A stretch of DNA of 64,000 nt, from positions 496,001-560,000 of the forward strand of contig CAXXSU010000015.1 in NCBI GenBank assembly GCA_963664465.2, in the 5' to 3' direction. Below the pieces are notes generated by a model. That model was not told where the DNA came from and searched no databases. It saw nothing but the letters and a program-made list of their open reading frames with translations. Below are positions 36,720 through 45,738 of the stretch, in pieces. A program made the position numbers and the translations under genes. Origin of the DNA: CAVOAK01 sp963664465 (lineage in GTDB: Bacteria > Pseudomonadota > Alphaproteobacteria > UBA8366 > CAVOAK01). Each line of letters opens with the position of its first letter. Position 1 is the stretch's first letter.

Positions 36720-37071
36720 CCACTACACCTTGGATTGTCGGTGTTGGCGCCTGACGCGGCAGCCATTCGATTTGAACACGAACCGGGTGCTTATCCCGTT
36801 ATTTTCAAGTATATGCGTAGCCTAATCAAGGGAGCTGCCGCGCCGCAACGGCGTACAGAACGCTTTCAGGTATGCGTCGGCGCGAGCGTACAGTACTCGT
36901 TCTTGTACAGTCCGCGGCCCCCATGTTTCAATCGCCCCCTCGAAGCACGTTCGATCCTGCGATGGCCGTAACGAAACTCGACAAGGCCGGGCGGATCCAA
37001 CAGTACTAGGTCGATCGCCTAAATTCAGCAGGTCGCGGAGATGGACATGCCACCACAAGCACGGGCGAGTC
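36720..37071. promoter_or_regulatory. 352-bp divergent intergenic region
   Basis: Lies between the divergent D-2-hydroxyacid dehydrogenase and Tm-1-like genes and presumably holds both promoters. The motif GTACAGT occurs twice about 16 bp apart near 36888-36910, a possible regulator site. No gene is recognised in it. Confidence 0.4.
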
Positions 37072-38328
37072 ATGGCTGACACCATCGTTGCTGTGCTGGC
37101 AACGCTCGACACCAAGTTCGAGGAGGCCCGGTTCGTCTGCGAGAGGCTTTCTCGGGCTCGCGTCCGCCCCTGGCTGATTGACTTATCGCTGCGTCCACAC
37201 GAACGATCCGGCGCAGACGTCAGCGGCGAGCAGGTCGCGACGGCAGCCAATTCAAATTGGAGCGAGCTAGCCGAACTCGACAGGACAAGCGCCGCAGAGG
37301 TCATGTTGAGCGGCGGCCAACGGCTCCTATTGGACGCACTCGGCCGCGACGCTCTGGCGGGCGTGATCGGCCTTGGTGGCGCAAACGGTACGTCGATGGC
37401 CTGTACACTGATGCGCGGGCTACCCCTATTGCTGCCAAAGGTGATGGTAAGTCCCGTAGCCGCGACTGCAGCCGTGCAGTGGTACGTCGCGGAAAGCGAC
37501 ATCGCGATGTTCCCGTCGGTCGGCGACATTTCCATGAATCGCATCACGCGTGCTGTTATGTCCAACGCGGCCGACGCGGTCGCGGCGATGGCGCAAAGCT
37601 GGATGGGGAAGGGCAAATCCACGACCGAGCTTTCTCCATTAGTGGGCGTTTCCACCTTCGGCGTGACGGCCGCCTGTATCGATAGGGTAAGCGAACGCCT
37701 GATCGCAAATGGCATGGAGGTGATCCAGTTCCATGCCTCGGGTCCGGGCGGCAAGGCGTTGGAATCGCTAGCGGCTCAAGACGCGTTGGCAGGCGTTATC
37801 GATGTGACGACACACGAATTAGCCGATCTGCTGGTCGGCGGGGTCTATAGCGCCGGAGACGGTAGAATGCTGTCGGCCGGAGCAGCCTCCCTGCCCCAAG
37901 TCTTCGTTCCGGGTGGCCTCGACTTTGTCAACTTCTGGGTCGGCATGGTGCCGGAGCGATTTACAGATAGGGAATTCCTGCAGTTCAACCCACAGAATAT
38001 TTTGATGCGAACCAATGCAGACGAGTTCGCAACGCTCGGGCGGCTGGTAGCGGACCGTCTCAACGATGCGAAGGGTCCTGTCGCTGCCCTCATCCCGACA
38101 CTGGGCTTCAGCGAGAATACAAAACGCATGACACATAGGCTCGATGGTCGCGAGGTTGGTCCGTGGGCACAGCCAGATGTCGACAGCGTATTTACCGAGA
38201 CGCTGCGGGAGCACCTGAAAAACGGCCGCATTAAGGAACTGAACCTGCACATCAACGACGCCAAGTTTGCCGATGCCTGCGTCGACTCGTTCCTTGAGAT
38301 GATAAAAGCAACGGACCGGCCGACCTAA
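37072..38328 (+). CDS. Tm-1-like / UPF0261 family protein
   Basis: A 418-residue member of the UPF0261 family, named for the tomato Tm-1 protein that inhibits tobamovirus RNA replication. The N-terminal half is an ATP-binding two-lobed fold: IVAVLATLDTKFEEARFV opens it, followed by GVIGLGGANGTSMA and the conserved KVMVSPVAATAAVQWYV. The C-terminal half has GVTAACIDRVSERL and IQFHASGPGGKALESL. The bacterial role is unknown. The gene is 15 bp upstream of a flavoprotein gene, so both are probably one operon. Confidence 0.88.
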   Translation: MADTIVAVLATLDTKFEEARFVCERLSRARVRPWLIDLSLRPHERSGADVSGEQVATAANSNWSELAELDRTSAAEVMLSGGQRLLLDALGRDALAGVIGLGGANGTSMACTLMRGLPLLLPKVMVSPVAATAAVQWYVAESDIAMFPSVGDISMNRITRAVMSNAADAVAAMAQSWMGKGKSTTELSPLVGVSTFGVTAACIDRVSERLIANGMEVIQFHASGPGGKALESLAAQDALAGVIDVTTHELADLLVGGVYSAGDGRMLSAGAASLPQVFVPGGLDFVNFWVGMVPERFTDREFLQFNPQNILMRTNADEFATLGRLVADRLNDAKGPVAALIPTLGFSENTKRMTHRLDGREVGPWAQPDVDSVFTETLREHLKNGRIKELNLHINDAKFADACVDSFLEMIKATDRPT

Positions 38329-38343
38329 CGGCGAGAGCAATTC

Positions 38344-40047
38344 ATGGCAGCTGAACTATCCGAACGGCATTTCGCGACCGACGTCCTGATCATCGGTGGT
38401 GGGGCGGCAAGCACGATGGCGGCTTTCGAATGCGCGGCAGCGGGAATCGATGTCATTCAGGTAACAAAGGGAAGAGCCACGAGCGGCACAACGACGGTCG
38501 CCAGGGGCGGCTTCGCGGCGGCAATGGGGAAAGACGACAGCCCAGAGCTCCACTTGCAGGAAATCCTCGAGCAGGGCGGTGAACTCATAGACCCGGTTTT
38601 GGCTGAAACATGGGTCCACGATATCGTCGAGATCGTAGCGGATCTGTTGGAATGGGGCACAGGCTTCGTGACCGACGACGACGGCGCGCTCGACCTCAAA
38701 CAATTTCCAAACCACAGCCGGCCGCGGGCCGTTCACCACTACGACACGACCGGGAACGAACTCACAAAGACGCTTTCCAGGAAGCTGCGCACGGACGATC
38801 GCATCGATCGGCATTCGCTGACCGCAATCGTCGACCTGGTGGTAGACGACGGTCAGATCGCGGGGGCCTGGGGACTCGACTACGCAAATGGTGTTTTGGT
38901 CCGCTATTCTGCGCGACAGGTCATTCTCTGCACCGGTGGTGGAAGCGGCCTTTTTTACGTCAACGACAACCCGCCACAGGTAACCGGAGATGGCTACGTG
39001 ATCGGATTTCGGGCCGGCGTCCCGCTGGTCGGTCTTGAGATGATCGATTTTCAGGCCATGTGTTGTTCACCGGCGGAGCTGTTCGGTTTCGCGCCCCATC
39101 CAACCGGCTTCATCAACGCCGGAGCGGTATTTCGCAACCGCGAGGGCGAAGAGTTTCTAAAGCGCTATTTTCCCAAAACTGCAGAGCAGAGCACGCGCAG
39201 CGAGGTCATATTGGCAATGGCGCAGGAGATCCACGCCGGGCGCGCCACCTCAACAGGTGGCATCTTTATGGACGCGACCGCCGTGCCGGAAGAAATCATC
39301 CAAAAGCAGATTCCCCACGTCTTCAAGACCTGTCTCCATCGCGGAATCGATATCAGAACGACGCCGCTTGAGGTGGCGCCCGGCAGCCATACCTGGCTTG
39401 GCGGTTTGAAGATCGACGCGGACGGCCGCACACCCGTGCCAGGCCTTTGGGCGGCGGGAGAAACAGCGGGCGGCATCCATGGCGGCAACCGCATTGGCGG
39501 GTCCGCATTGTCGGCAGCGATGGTATTCGGACGCCGCGCCGGCAGGTCGGCTGCCGTGACGGCGCGTTCGGGTTCTAGCCGCGTCACCGAAACTGCCATA
39601 CCTGACGCTGACCGCGACTGGCTGGGGCAACTACTCGATCGCAACGAAGGCCCGCTTCAGGGGGACGTCCGGCAGCGGTGCCGCATGCTCGCGCACGAAA
39701 ATCTGGGCGCGATCAGGGACGCCGGGCCTTGCGCGAGCGCGCTCGCCGAGTACGAGCAGATAGCGCGGGAGGACCTTCCACGCATACGATTGGCCGACGA
39801 GGCGCAGACTTCGGTGAAAGCCCGGAGCCAGGAGCTTGAGAGTGCGCTATCGGTGCGAAATTTGGCCCTTCTTGGCCGCCTGCTGGCGACCGCGGCGTTA
39901 CACCGGGAGGAGAGTCGAGGCGCGCATTACAGGCTCGATTTCCCCGCAACGGACGATGAATCGTGGCACGTCGTCACGCGGCTCGAGCGGTCGTCGGCGG
40001 AGAAGATTACCATTCAGACGGACCCGGTTAAGGCGCGCCGGAACTGA
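38344..40047 (+). CDS. FAD-dependent fumarate reductase/succinate dehydrogenase-like flavoprotein
   Basis: A 567-residue flavoprotein. The N-terminal FAD motif is DVLIIGGGAASTMAAFEC. Conserved family segments include TSGTTTVARGGFAAAMG, LCTGGGSGLFY and HTWLGGLKIDADGRTPVPG followed by GLWAAGETAGGIHGGNRIGG. It resembles SdhA/FrdA and L-aspartate oxidase-type enzymes. No iron-sulfur or cytochrome subunit is nearby, so a soluble oxidase or reductase with an unknown substrate is more likely than a respiratory complex. It is linked to the Tm-1-like gene and convergent with the next gene. Confidence 0.88.
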   Translation: MAAELSERHFATDVLIIGGGAASTMAAFECAAAGIDVIQVTKGRATSGTTTVARGGFAAAMGKDDSPELHLQEILEQGGELIDPVLAETWVHDIVEIVADLLEWGTGFVTDDDGALDLKQFPNHSRPRAVHHYDTTGNELTKTLSRKLRTDDRIDRHSLTAIVDLVVDDGQIAGAWGLDYANGVLVRYSARQVILCTGGGSGLFYVNDNPPQVTGDGYVIGFRAGVPLVGLEMIDFQAMCCSPAELFGFAPHPTGFINAGAVFRNREGEEFLKRYFPKTAEQSTRSEVILAMAQEIHAGRATSTGGIFMDATAVPEEIIQKQIPHVFKTCLHRGIDIRTTPLEVAPGSHTWLGGLKIDADGRTPVPGLWAAGETAGGIHGGNRIGGSALSAAMVFGRRAGRSAAVTARSGSSRVTETAIPDADRDWLGQLLDRNEGPLQGDVRQRCRMLAHENLGAIRDAGPCASALAEYEQIAREDLPRIRLADEAQTSVKARSQELESALSVRNLALLGRLLATAALHREESRGAHYRLDFPATDDESWHVVTRLERSSAEKITIQTDPVKARRN

Positions 40048-40056
40048 CCGGGTGCG

Positions 40057-41349
40057 TCACCGCATCCAGCGCACAACGCCGGCCACGCCGTCGACGGCCA
40101 CCTGTCGGCCATCGGGTATCTTGCGGGTCGCGTCGAGCACGCCAAGCACCATTGGAATGCCGCGCTCGCGCGCAAGCGAGGCGAGATGCGAGGTGCTGCC
40201 ACCAAGCTCGGCCACGACACCGGCAACACGTGGCAGCACTTGACTCAACGCAGGCCCGGCGACCGTCGTTATAAGAACATCTCCTGGCGCAACAGCGCTG
40301 AGCTGGCACTCGCAGTTGATTACGCAAGCTGGACCTGAGCCCCATCCGACACCGGCCGGGTGCCCCTTGAGACCCGGATGACGCAGCCAGATTTCGTCCG
40401 GCACGACAGCAGCTTCCACGTGCAGCGGTCGTGCCTGGAGAAGATAGATTTCGGCATCGTCGAGCGCCCACTCGATTTCCACCGGCAGGCCCAACAATTC
40501 TTCGGCTTGTCGAAGCATCGCACCGAGTTCGATCACCTGCGCATCATCCAGACAGCGTTCGCTGACAAGCTCCTTCGCAACCGCCGTCGTGGTCGGCTCC
40601 TCGCCATAATGTTCGCAGCCGACACGGTGATCCTTACGCCCGGTTACGACGTCGCCGATCTGCCCATCGCGCGTCAACTCGAATCGGTCAGGAACGACTT
40701 CACCCTGGGCGAGCGACGAGCCCAGACCCCAGGTCGCACTTACGACCATTCCGCCATCCGCCGTAAGGCTTAAGCCGCCGCCGGACGCCTTTGCGTCAAC
40801 CAACGGCTGGACCAGGATCCCCATTGCCGTTTCCGACGGATGGGCGTCATGGCTGGCCATGTAGCGGAGCGCACGGGTCGACCACAGCGCGCCCCAGCAG
40901 GCGCGCACGGCGGTGAGAAAATCGGTCTCGTTTTCCAAGCCCAGAAAACTTTCGAACTGACCAGCGAAACTGGAGCCCTCACGATCTTCCATGAGCGCCG
41001 AAGACCGCACCACGGTCAGCCTTTCTGTCGCCCCGACCAGATTTCGCCAGGCGTCGAGCAACGGCTCGCGTACCGCAGCCGTAATGGGCTGTTCGAACAG
41101 AGCAAGCCTGACTTCGGCGACGTGGCGTCGCGCCGCTGCCGTCTCGGCCGTTTGAGCGGCCAACGCCGTCTCCTCCAAGCCGAGAGCGGCGAGTTGAAGC
41201 CGGTAGGCTTCGGCGTCGAGACAAAAGCCGTCCGGAATGGGCAGGCCCGCGTGGCCGAGCGCCGCCTGGTTAGCCGCCTTCGGGCCGAACCGTCCGGCAT
41301 CGACCGCCGCGCGATCGTCGAGCGAAACGATTAGCTGCGCCATGGCCAT
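40057..41349 (-). CDS. Short ATP-grasp (PPDK-N) plus phosphohistidine-domain protein
   Basis: A 430-residue protein with two parts of the PEP-synthase/pyruvate phosphate dikinase fold. The N-terminal ATP-binding part covers about residues 1-310, with GPKAANQAALGHAGLPIPDG, VVRSSALMEDREGSSFAGQF and VEIEWALDDAEIYLLQARPL. The C-terminal swivelling domain covers about 345-430, with ELGGSTSHLASLARERGIP carrying the phosphorylatable His. The TIM-barrel PEP/pyruvate domain is absent, and so is the large middle domain of rifampin phosphotransferase. What it phosphorylates is unknown. Convergent with the flavoprotein gene. An alternative start two codons later (MAQLIV) is possible. Confidence 0.85.
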   Translation of the reverse strand: MAMAQLIVSLDDRAAVDAGRFGPKAANQAALGHAGLPIPDGFCLDAEAYRLQLAALGLEETALAAQTAETAAARRHVAEVRLALFEQPITAAVREPLLDAWRNLVGATERLTVVRSSALMEDREGSSFAGQFESFLGLENETDFLTAVRACWGALWSTRALRYMASHDAHPSETAMGILVQPLVDAKASGGGLSLTADGGMVVSATWGLGSSLAQGEVVPDRFELTRDGQIGDVVTGRKDHRVGCEHYGEEPTTTAVAKELVSERCLDDAQVIELGAMLRQAEELLGLPVEIEWALDDAEIYLLQARPLHVEAAVVPDEIWLRHPGLKGHPAGVGWGSGPACVINCECQLSAVAPGDVLITTVAGPALSQVLPRVAGVVAELGGSTSHLASLARERGIPMVLGVLDATRKIPDGRQVAVDGVAGVVRWMR

Positions 41350-41394
41350 TCCCGCCTACCCAACGTGATTAAATGTGAGCCATTGTGAGACATG

Positions 41395-42636
41395 TCAGAT
41401 CGGATCAACAACGGTGATCTGCTCGACCGGGAAGGTGGAAATGATCTCGATCTCATCGTCATGAACGATCAACATCTCCTCGATACGCACGCCCCACTCG
41501 AACCTCTTGCCGTGTTGAGTCTCGAGCGCGAACACCATTCCCGACTGGATTTCGACCGGATGGTCGAGCGACCAGATACGCGAGATCACCGGCGGGTCGT
41601 ACTGAGCGAGGCCGAGCCCATGACCCCAAAGGTTGGCCGCGGCCTGGTCTTCCTCCTCGTAGCCCCACGCCTCCTTGGCCGATGGCCACTTCGAGGCGAT
41701 ATCACGCGTCGTCGCACCGACTTTGACGGCGCCGATAGAATCGTAGAGCCATTCGAGCGCCGTCGCGTAGTAGTCCTTCATCTCCTGCGTCGGTTCCTTG
41801 CCAACACAGTAGGTGCGGTAGTAGCAGGATTTGTAGCCGTTCCAGGTGAGCGCCGCCAAATCCATGAAGACGATCTCGCCCGGTCTGACGATGCGGTCGG
41901 AAAAATTACGCCAGTTCGGCCAGGTATTTGGTCCCGAAGAGACAATTACGTCCTCGACATCTTCCATGCCGGGAATTCCGTAGAGGTACTTCATGATGTG
42001 GGCGGTGACCTGATTCTCGGTAACGCCCGGCTCTAGGAACTTCATGGTCTCCCAATGCGCGGCATCGCCGATCGCACCGATCATTCGCATGCATTCTTGC
42101 TCGTCGACATTCTTGATCGCCCGCGCCTCCATCATCGGCGTCATGCCGTCGACCCAGGTGATGTTCGCCGCTTCGAACGCCTGCAGCATGTTGATGTCGA
42201 CGAAGTCGATCCCCAACTTCTCCCCGGCTACGCCGAAGCGCTTCATTTCCTCAAGAATCGCGTTGGTGAATTTCGTGACTTGCTGCTGCGATGCTCCGCC
42301 GGCGGCGCCTTTGATCCAGGCATACGAATAGCGGACGTTCTCTTCCGGTATCCAAGGCGAGTGGCGTTGAATCTGGAAGCCGATGTCGCCCTGCTCGAAC
42401 AACACCGGCGCACCGTCGCCACACAGAATTGCATAGCGGAGACCTGGCTTGAGCCGGTTCCAGCCCGGTGTCAGTGTGCTCGTTATGTAGCGTATATTTT
42501 CATCGTACATGCAGAGCATTGCGCCCAGCCCATGCGCCTTCATCCGCTCCCGCGCGCGCTCCAGGCGGTAGGTGCGCAGCCGGTCCCAATTGATACGCTG
42601 CTGCCAGTCAACGCCGACCATGCCAAAGTTCGCCAT
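41395..42636 (-). CDS. M24 peptidase-fold protein (Xaa-Pro/creatinase-like)
   Basis: A 413-residue pita-bread-fold protein with an N-terminal creatinase-like domain and a C-terminal M24 domain. The start follows a good GGAGAG ribosome site. Conserved elements are the first metal Asp in VFMDLAALTWNGY, His in LWGHGLGL, Glu in ALETQHG and Glu in RIEEMLIV. The second metal Asp expected in the S-D-x-x-R-T motif is missing: the protein has SCYYRTY. It may therefore not be a dinuclear metallopeptidase; creatinase and DMSP-lyase relatives also use this fold for other reactions. Divergent from the RidA gene. Confidence 0.88.
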   Translation of the reverse strand: MANFGMVGVDWQQRINWDRLRTYRLERARERMKAHGLGAMLCMYDENIRYITSTLTPGWNRLKPGLRYAILCGDGAPVLFEQGDIGFQIQRHSPWIPEENVRYSYAWIKGAAGGASQQQVTKFTNAILEEMKRFGVAGEKLGIDFVDINMLQAFEAANITWVDGMTPMMEARAIKNVDEQECMRMIGAIGDAAHWETMKFLEPGVTENQVTAHIMKYLYGIPGMEDVEDVIVSSGPNTWPNWRNFSDRIVRPGEIVFMDLAALTWNGYKSCYYRTYCVGKEPTQEMKDYYATALEWLYDSIGAVKVGATTRDIASKWPSAKEAWGYEEEDQAAANLWGHGLGLAQYDPPVISRIWSLDHPVEIQSGMVFALETQHGKRFEWGVRIEEMLIVHDDEIEIISTFPVEQITVVDPI

Positions 42637-42964
42637 AAGTCTCTCCGGGCTAAATCATGAGCCGCCGAACGGCGGCCAACGAGAATGTCTACCCGTCCAA
42701 TAGCAAGACTCACGCATCCCTTGCAACAGCCCAGGCGAGCGGACGGCCGAGACCTGTACGACGCAACCGGACTTTCACCCGCACCACCTCGGGTTCGGAG
42801 CAAGGCAGGCATGTGAAGCGGCACATTCTTGGCACCGGCATGGCCCTTCGTCCGGACCCGGCAACTCCTTGGTCGACGGCGACCGAGCGAACTGTGTAGC
42901 CTGACAGTGTCAGCCTGCGAAGCTGCGCGGGCGGGGTGAAAACAAGGCAAGAAGGGGAACCGAG
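42637..42964. promoter_or_regulatory. Divergent region with a perfect short palindrome
   Basis: This 328-bp stretch between the M24 and RidA genes holds no gene. It contains CTGACAGTGTCAG (42901-42913), a 6-1-6 inverted repeat about 50 bp before the RidA start, which may be a regulator site. A GC hairpin GCCGCCGAACGGCGGC lies just upstream of the M24 gene. Confidence 0.5.
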
Positions 42965-43390
42965 ATGGCAAAGACGATTGAACACATTCATTGGCCGGAT
43001 GCACCCGACATGTGGATGCCCTATGCGCCGGCAATAAAGGTCACCGGAGGCACGACCATTTACCTCGCGGGCGTTACCGCCGCACCGGTCTACCATCATC
43101 ACCCGCATCGCCCGGAAGAATTTGACGACATGCCAGCCGATATGGAAGGGCAGGCGCGGGTGGCGCTCGAGCAAATGAAGAAGGGGCTCGACGCAGTCGG
43201 AGCGACGTTCGCCGATATCGTCACCGCTGACCGCTTCGTCACCGACCTCAGCGATCAGGATTCGCTGAACCGCGTCTGGGGCGAGTATTTTGGCGAAAAC
43301 AAGCCGACGACGACAACCGTACAGATTGTCCAGCTTGCGACCGACCCGCGGTGCCTGGTCGAAATAAACGCGGTCGCCGTCATCGACTGA
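42965..43390 (+). CDS. RidA (YjgF/YER057c/UK114) family protein
   Basis: A 141-residue trimeric RidA-family protein. Family members hydrolyse reactive enamines or imines, or act on related intermediates. Typical parts are IYLAGVTAAPVYHHHPHRPE and the C-terminal segment TVQIVQLATDPRCLVEINAV, in which the substrate-anchoring Arg is present. The start follows a clear AAGGGG ribosome site. Divergent from the M24 gene, with which it may share control. Confidence 0.9.
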   Translation: MAKTIEHIHWPDAPDMWMPYAPAIKVTGGTTIYLAGVTAAPVYHHHPHRPEEFDDMPADMEGQARVALEQMKKGLDAVGATFADIVTADRFVTDLSDQDSLNRVWGEYFGENKPTTTTVQIVQLATDPRCLVEINAVAVID

Positions 43391-43452
43391 CGCTAGTCCG
43401 TCAAAGTACTGGGTGCAAAGTACGGGGTGTATCGGGGAGCCAGGGATCCGCA

Positions 43453-44037
43453 TGACCGGTCGACCGGAATTCAGCATCGTCCATTTGATAGAGGCGCCGT
43501 AAGTTCTGTCCATCCTGGCGCGGCACTTCGTCGAAGAATGGGCGCCGCGGTGCGGACCAGCCGACCCGGGCAACGCCGAAGACGATCTTAAAGTATGCCG
43601 CGGCCGTAACGCGCTGCCGCGCTGCCTGGTCGCTGTCAGCGGGAAGGGCGATTTTCTCGGTATGGCCGCACACAATCTGGTCGCTGTCAGCGGGAGGGGC
43701 GATGTTCTCGGTACGGCCCCGCACTCAAATCCGAATCGGTCGGCAGCGAGCACGGTGGCGGCCCCTGGCTGGCAGCGGTGTTGGTCGACAAGGCGCATCA
43801 GGGCCAAGGCATCGGCACTCACTCGTCGAAGCCATCGAAAACGAAGCCCGGCAACTCGGGTTCGAGCCGATCTACACTTCAACCGACAGCGCCGGTGGCA
43901 TAATGGCACGCCGACACTGGCAGCCGTTCGGCGAGACCGACTCGCTGCGAGGGCTGGTTACGATCTATCGCAAACGGTTCAACCTAGATGTGAACGAGGC
44001 CAGTCGGAAGGGCGTTGCAGAAGATATGATGCTGTGA
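43453..44037 (+). pseudogene. GNAT N-acetyltransferase, frameshifted
   Basis: Remnant of a GCN5-type acetyltransferase. The N-terminal part reads MTGRPEFSIVHLIEAP, then a stop, then LSILARHFVEEWAPRC and CLVAVSGKGDFLGMAAHN in one frame. The C-terminal part (HSLVEAIENEARQLGFEPIY followed by TSTDSAGGIMARRHWQPFGE) is in another frame and runs to the stop at 44037. The acetyl-CoA region between is damaged. A 51-bp tandem duplication sits at the break. The gene is not functional. Confidence 0.75.
43626..43727. repeat. 51-bp tandem duplication within the GNAT pseudogene
   Basis: Two adjacent near-identical 51-bp units (43626-43676 and 43677-43727) each begin CTGGTCGCTGTCAGCGGGA. They encode LVAVSGKGDFLGMAAHN and LVAVSGRGDVLGTAPHS, a 17-residue in-frame duplication. 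Confidence 0.85.
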
Positions 44038-44104
44038 CCCTAGCGCCAAGTTGGCTAGAGTCCGATGTATGTTAATGGCTGGAAATCTTGAAGGCGGGGA
44101 GACC

Positions 44105-45028
44105 ATGAAAGCGGCACTCATCGAACAACAGGGCGGGCCGGAAGTACTAAAAATTGGCGACGTGCCGGATCCCGTTGCGGGTCCAGATGAAGTCGTCGTC
44201 GATATTTACGCGGCGAGCGTCAACGGCGCCGATTGGAAGGTGCGCGCCGGCACATACGGCTCACTGCCGGAATTTCCTTATATCTTGGGGCGAGACTTCT
44301 CCGGCGTCGTCAGCGCCCTCGGCGCAGACGTCGGCGATCTGAGTGTCGGCGACGAAGTATTCGCAGTTTGCGATGGAGGCCAGGAAGGCGCCTATGCAGA
44401 GAAGATCGCCATTAAGGCCTCGATCGTCGCAAAAAGGCCGGAACCGATTTCCCACGCCGAGATGGCAGCCCTGGCTCTGACCGGCCTGACGGCGCTGGTC
44501 GCCGTCGAGGACACGCTCAAACTGCAGGCGGGCGAGACGATCCTGATTCAGGGTGGAGCGGGCGGTGTTGCCAGTTTCGCCATCCAAACTGCCAAGCATC
44601 TGGGCGCCACGGTGATCACGACTGCTGGCGCGGAAAACCACGACTTCTTGCGCAATCTCGGCGCTGACCGGATCATCGACTACCACAAGCAGGATTTCAC
44701 CAAAATGGTGTCCAATTGCGACGCCGTGTTCGACACCGTCGGCGGTGACGTGGCCGAACGTTCATTTGCGGTTCTCAAACCGGGCGGGCGCGCGGCCTTC
44801 ATAGCCTCCGGCGGCACGGCGCCGGAGTCGCCGCGCGACGATATCAAATCTCTCAGGCCCAACGTCGAACGCGACCGCGCGCATCTCGAACGGATTGTCG
44901 AGTTGGTCGAGGCGGGCGCAGTCCAGGCGCCTGAACTAACGATGTTTCCACTTTCCGATGCAGCGGCGGCTCACGTCATTAGCGAGTCCCGGCATCTTCG
45001 CGGCAAGCTGGTATTCGCCGTGCGCTGA
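44105..45028 (+). CDS. Quinone oxidoreductase-like MDR protein (zinc-free)
   Basis: NADPH-dependent medium-chain reductase of 307 residues. The start at 44105 (MKAALIEQQGGPEVL) is chosen over 44051 because it follows GGCGGGGAGA and matches the family. Conserved elements are LGRDFSGVVSALG, the nucleotide motif IQGGAGGVASFAIQTAKHLG and YHKQDF. The Cys/His zinc ligands of alcohol dehydrogenases are absent, as in the quinone oxidoreductase branch. It probably reduces quinones or unsaturated carbonyl compounds. Monocistronic between two pseudogene areas. Confidence 0.9.
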   Translation: MKAALIEQQGGPEVLKIGDVPDPVAGPDEVVVDIYAASVNGADWKVRAGTYGSLPEFPYILGRDFSGVVSALGADVGDLSVGDEVFAVCDGGQEGAYAEKIAIKASIVAKRPEPISHAEMAALALTGLTALVAVEDTLKLQAGETILIQGGAGGVASFAIQTAKHLGATVITTAGAENHDFLRNLGADRIIDYHKQDFTKMVSNCDAVFDTVGGDVAERSFAVLKPGGRAAFIASGGTAPESPRDDIKSLRPNVERDRAHLERIVELVEAGAVQAPELTMFPLSDAAAAHVISESRHLRGKLVFAVR

Positions 45029-45050
45029 AAACCTCAAGAGAGCGGCTGAG

Positions 45051-45180
45051 TCAACTTCCAAGGAGCGTTTGTTCGTAAGGATACGGGGACATCAACTCGC
45101 AGCCGCCCTCGGTGATGAGAACCTGCTGCTCGGGCTTGACGCCTTCATGACCAGCGGAAGCGCCGACCTAGCTTTCGAGC
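45051..45180 (-). pseudogene. C-terminal remnant of an M24-type protein
   Basis: On the minus strand a 40-codon tail reads VGASAGHEGVKPEQQVLITE then GGCELMSPYPYEQTLLGS and a stop at 45051. It is preceded by LES and a TAG. This is the usual M24 C-terminus (E-x-V-x-x-E-x-x-V-x-I-T-E-x-G). The rest of the gene is gone. It is a second, deleted relative of the protein at 41395-42636. Confidence 0.6.
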
Positions 45181-45219
45181 GATATCGTCATACCCACCGC
45201 CGCAGCTACGAGAAAGTCA

Positions 45220-45726
45220 GTGAAACGTATGTTTGCGGGTATAGGCCGCTCAATCGCTAGTGCCTACTCGCGGCAGTTCGGCCTCTCCATTCCTGAATGG
45301 CGCGTATTGGCGGTGCTCGGTCGATTCCCCGATATCTCCGCCAAGCAGGTCGCGGAATTGGCAGCCATGGACAAGGTCCGGGTCAGCCGAGCCGTTGCCA
45401 CGCTGGTCGCCAAAAAACACATCGAACGCCGCACCCATCGCCGCGACCAGCGCTATTCCATCCTCCGCCACCCTGCCAAGGGTCACGCCATCTACTAGCG
45501 CATTGTTCCGCTAGCACTTGGATACGAGCGCGTGCTTCTGGATGCACTCACAGTCGAGGAACACAAAGCCCTCGACCGCTTGCTTGGCAAGCTTCAGCAT
45601 GTTGCGGTAGCGCTCTATCGGGATCGCCGTCAGAACGAATCGGATGGCCGCCTTCCATCAAACATCGGACGGCTATACCCATGTCTACGACTTCGTTGCG
45701 TTGCTCTTGGCTGTCGAGTTGATTAG
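45220..45726 (+). pseudogene. MarR-family regulator with an in-frame amber codon
   Basis: The helix-turn-helix half (GLSIPEWRVLAVLGRFPDIS through IERRTHRRDQRYSILR) is open from GTG 45220 to a TAG at 45496. Reading on in the same frame gives the expected continuation RIVPLALGYERVLLDALTVE and EEHKALDRLLGKLQ, so a single CAG-to-TAG change probably broke it. The N-terminus is also short. The truncated 92-residue product lacks the dimerisation helix. Confidence 0.75.
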
Positions 45727-45738
45727 ATGCCCACACCT

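Noticed and set aside
42710..43909. A 399-codon minus-strand frame opposite RidA
   Set aside because: It lies antisense to the RidA gene and a pseudogene, has no family features and is rich in Arg/Pro shadow composition.
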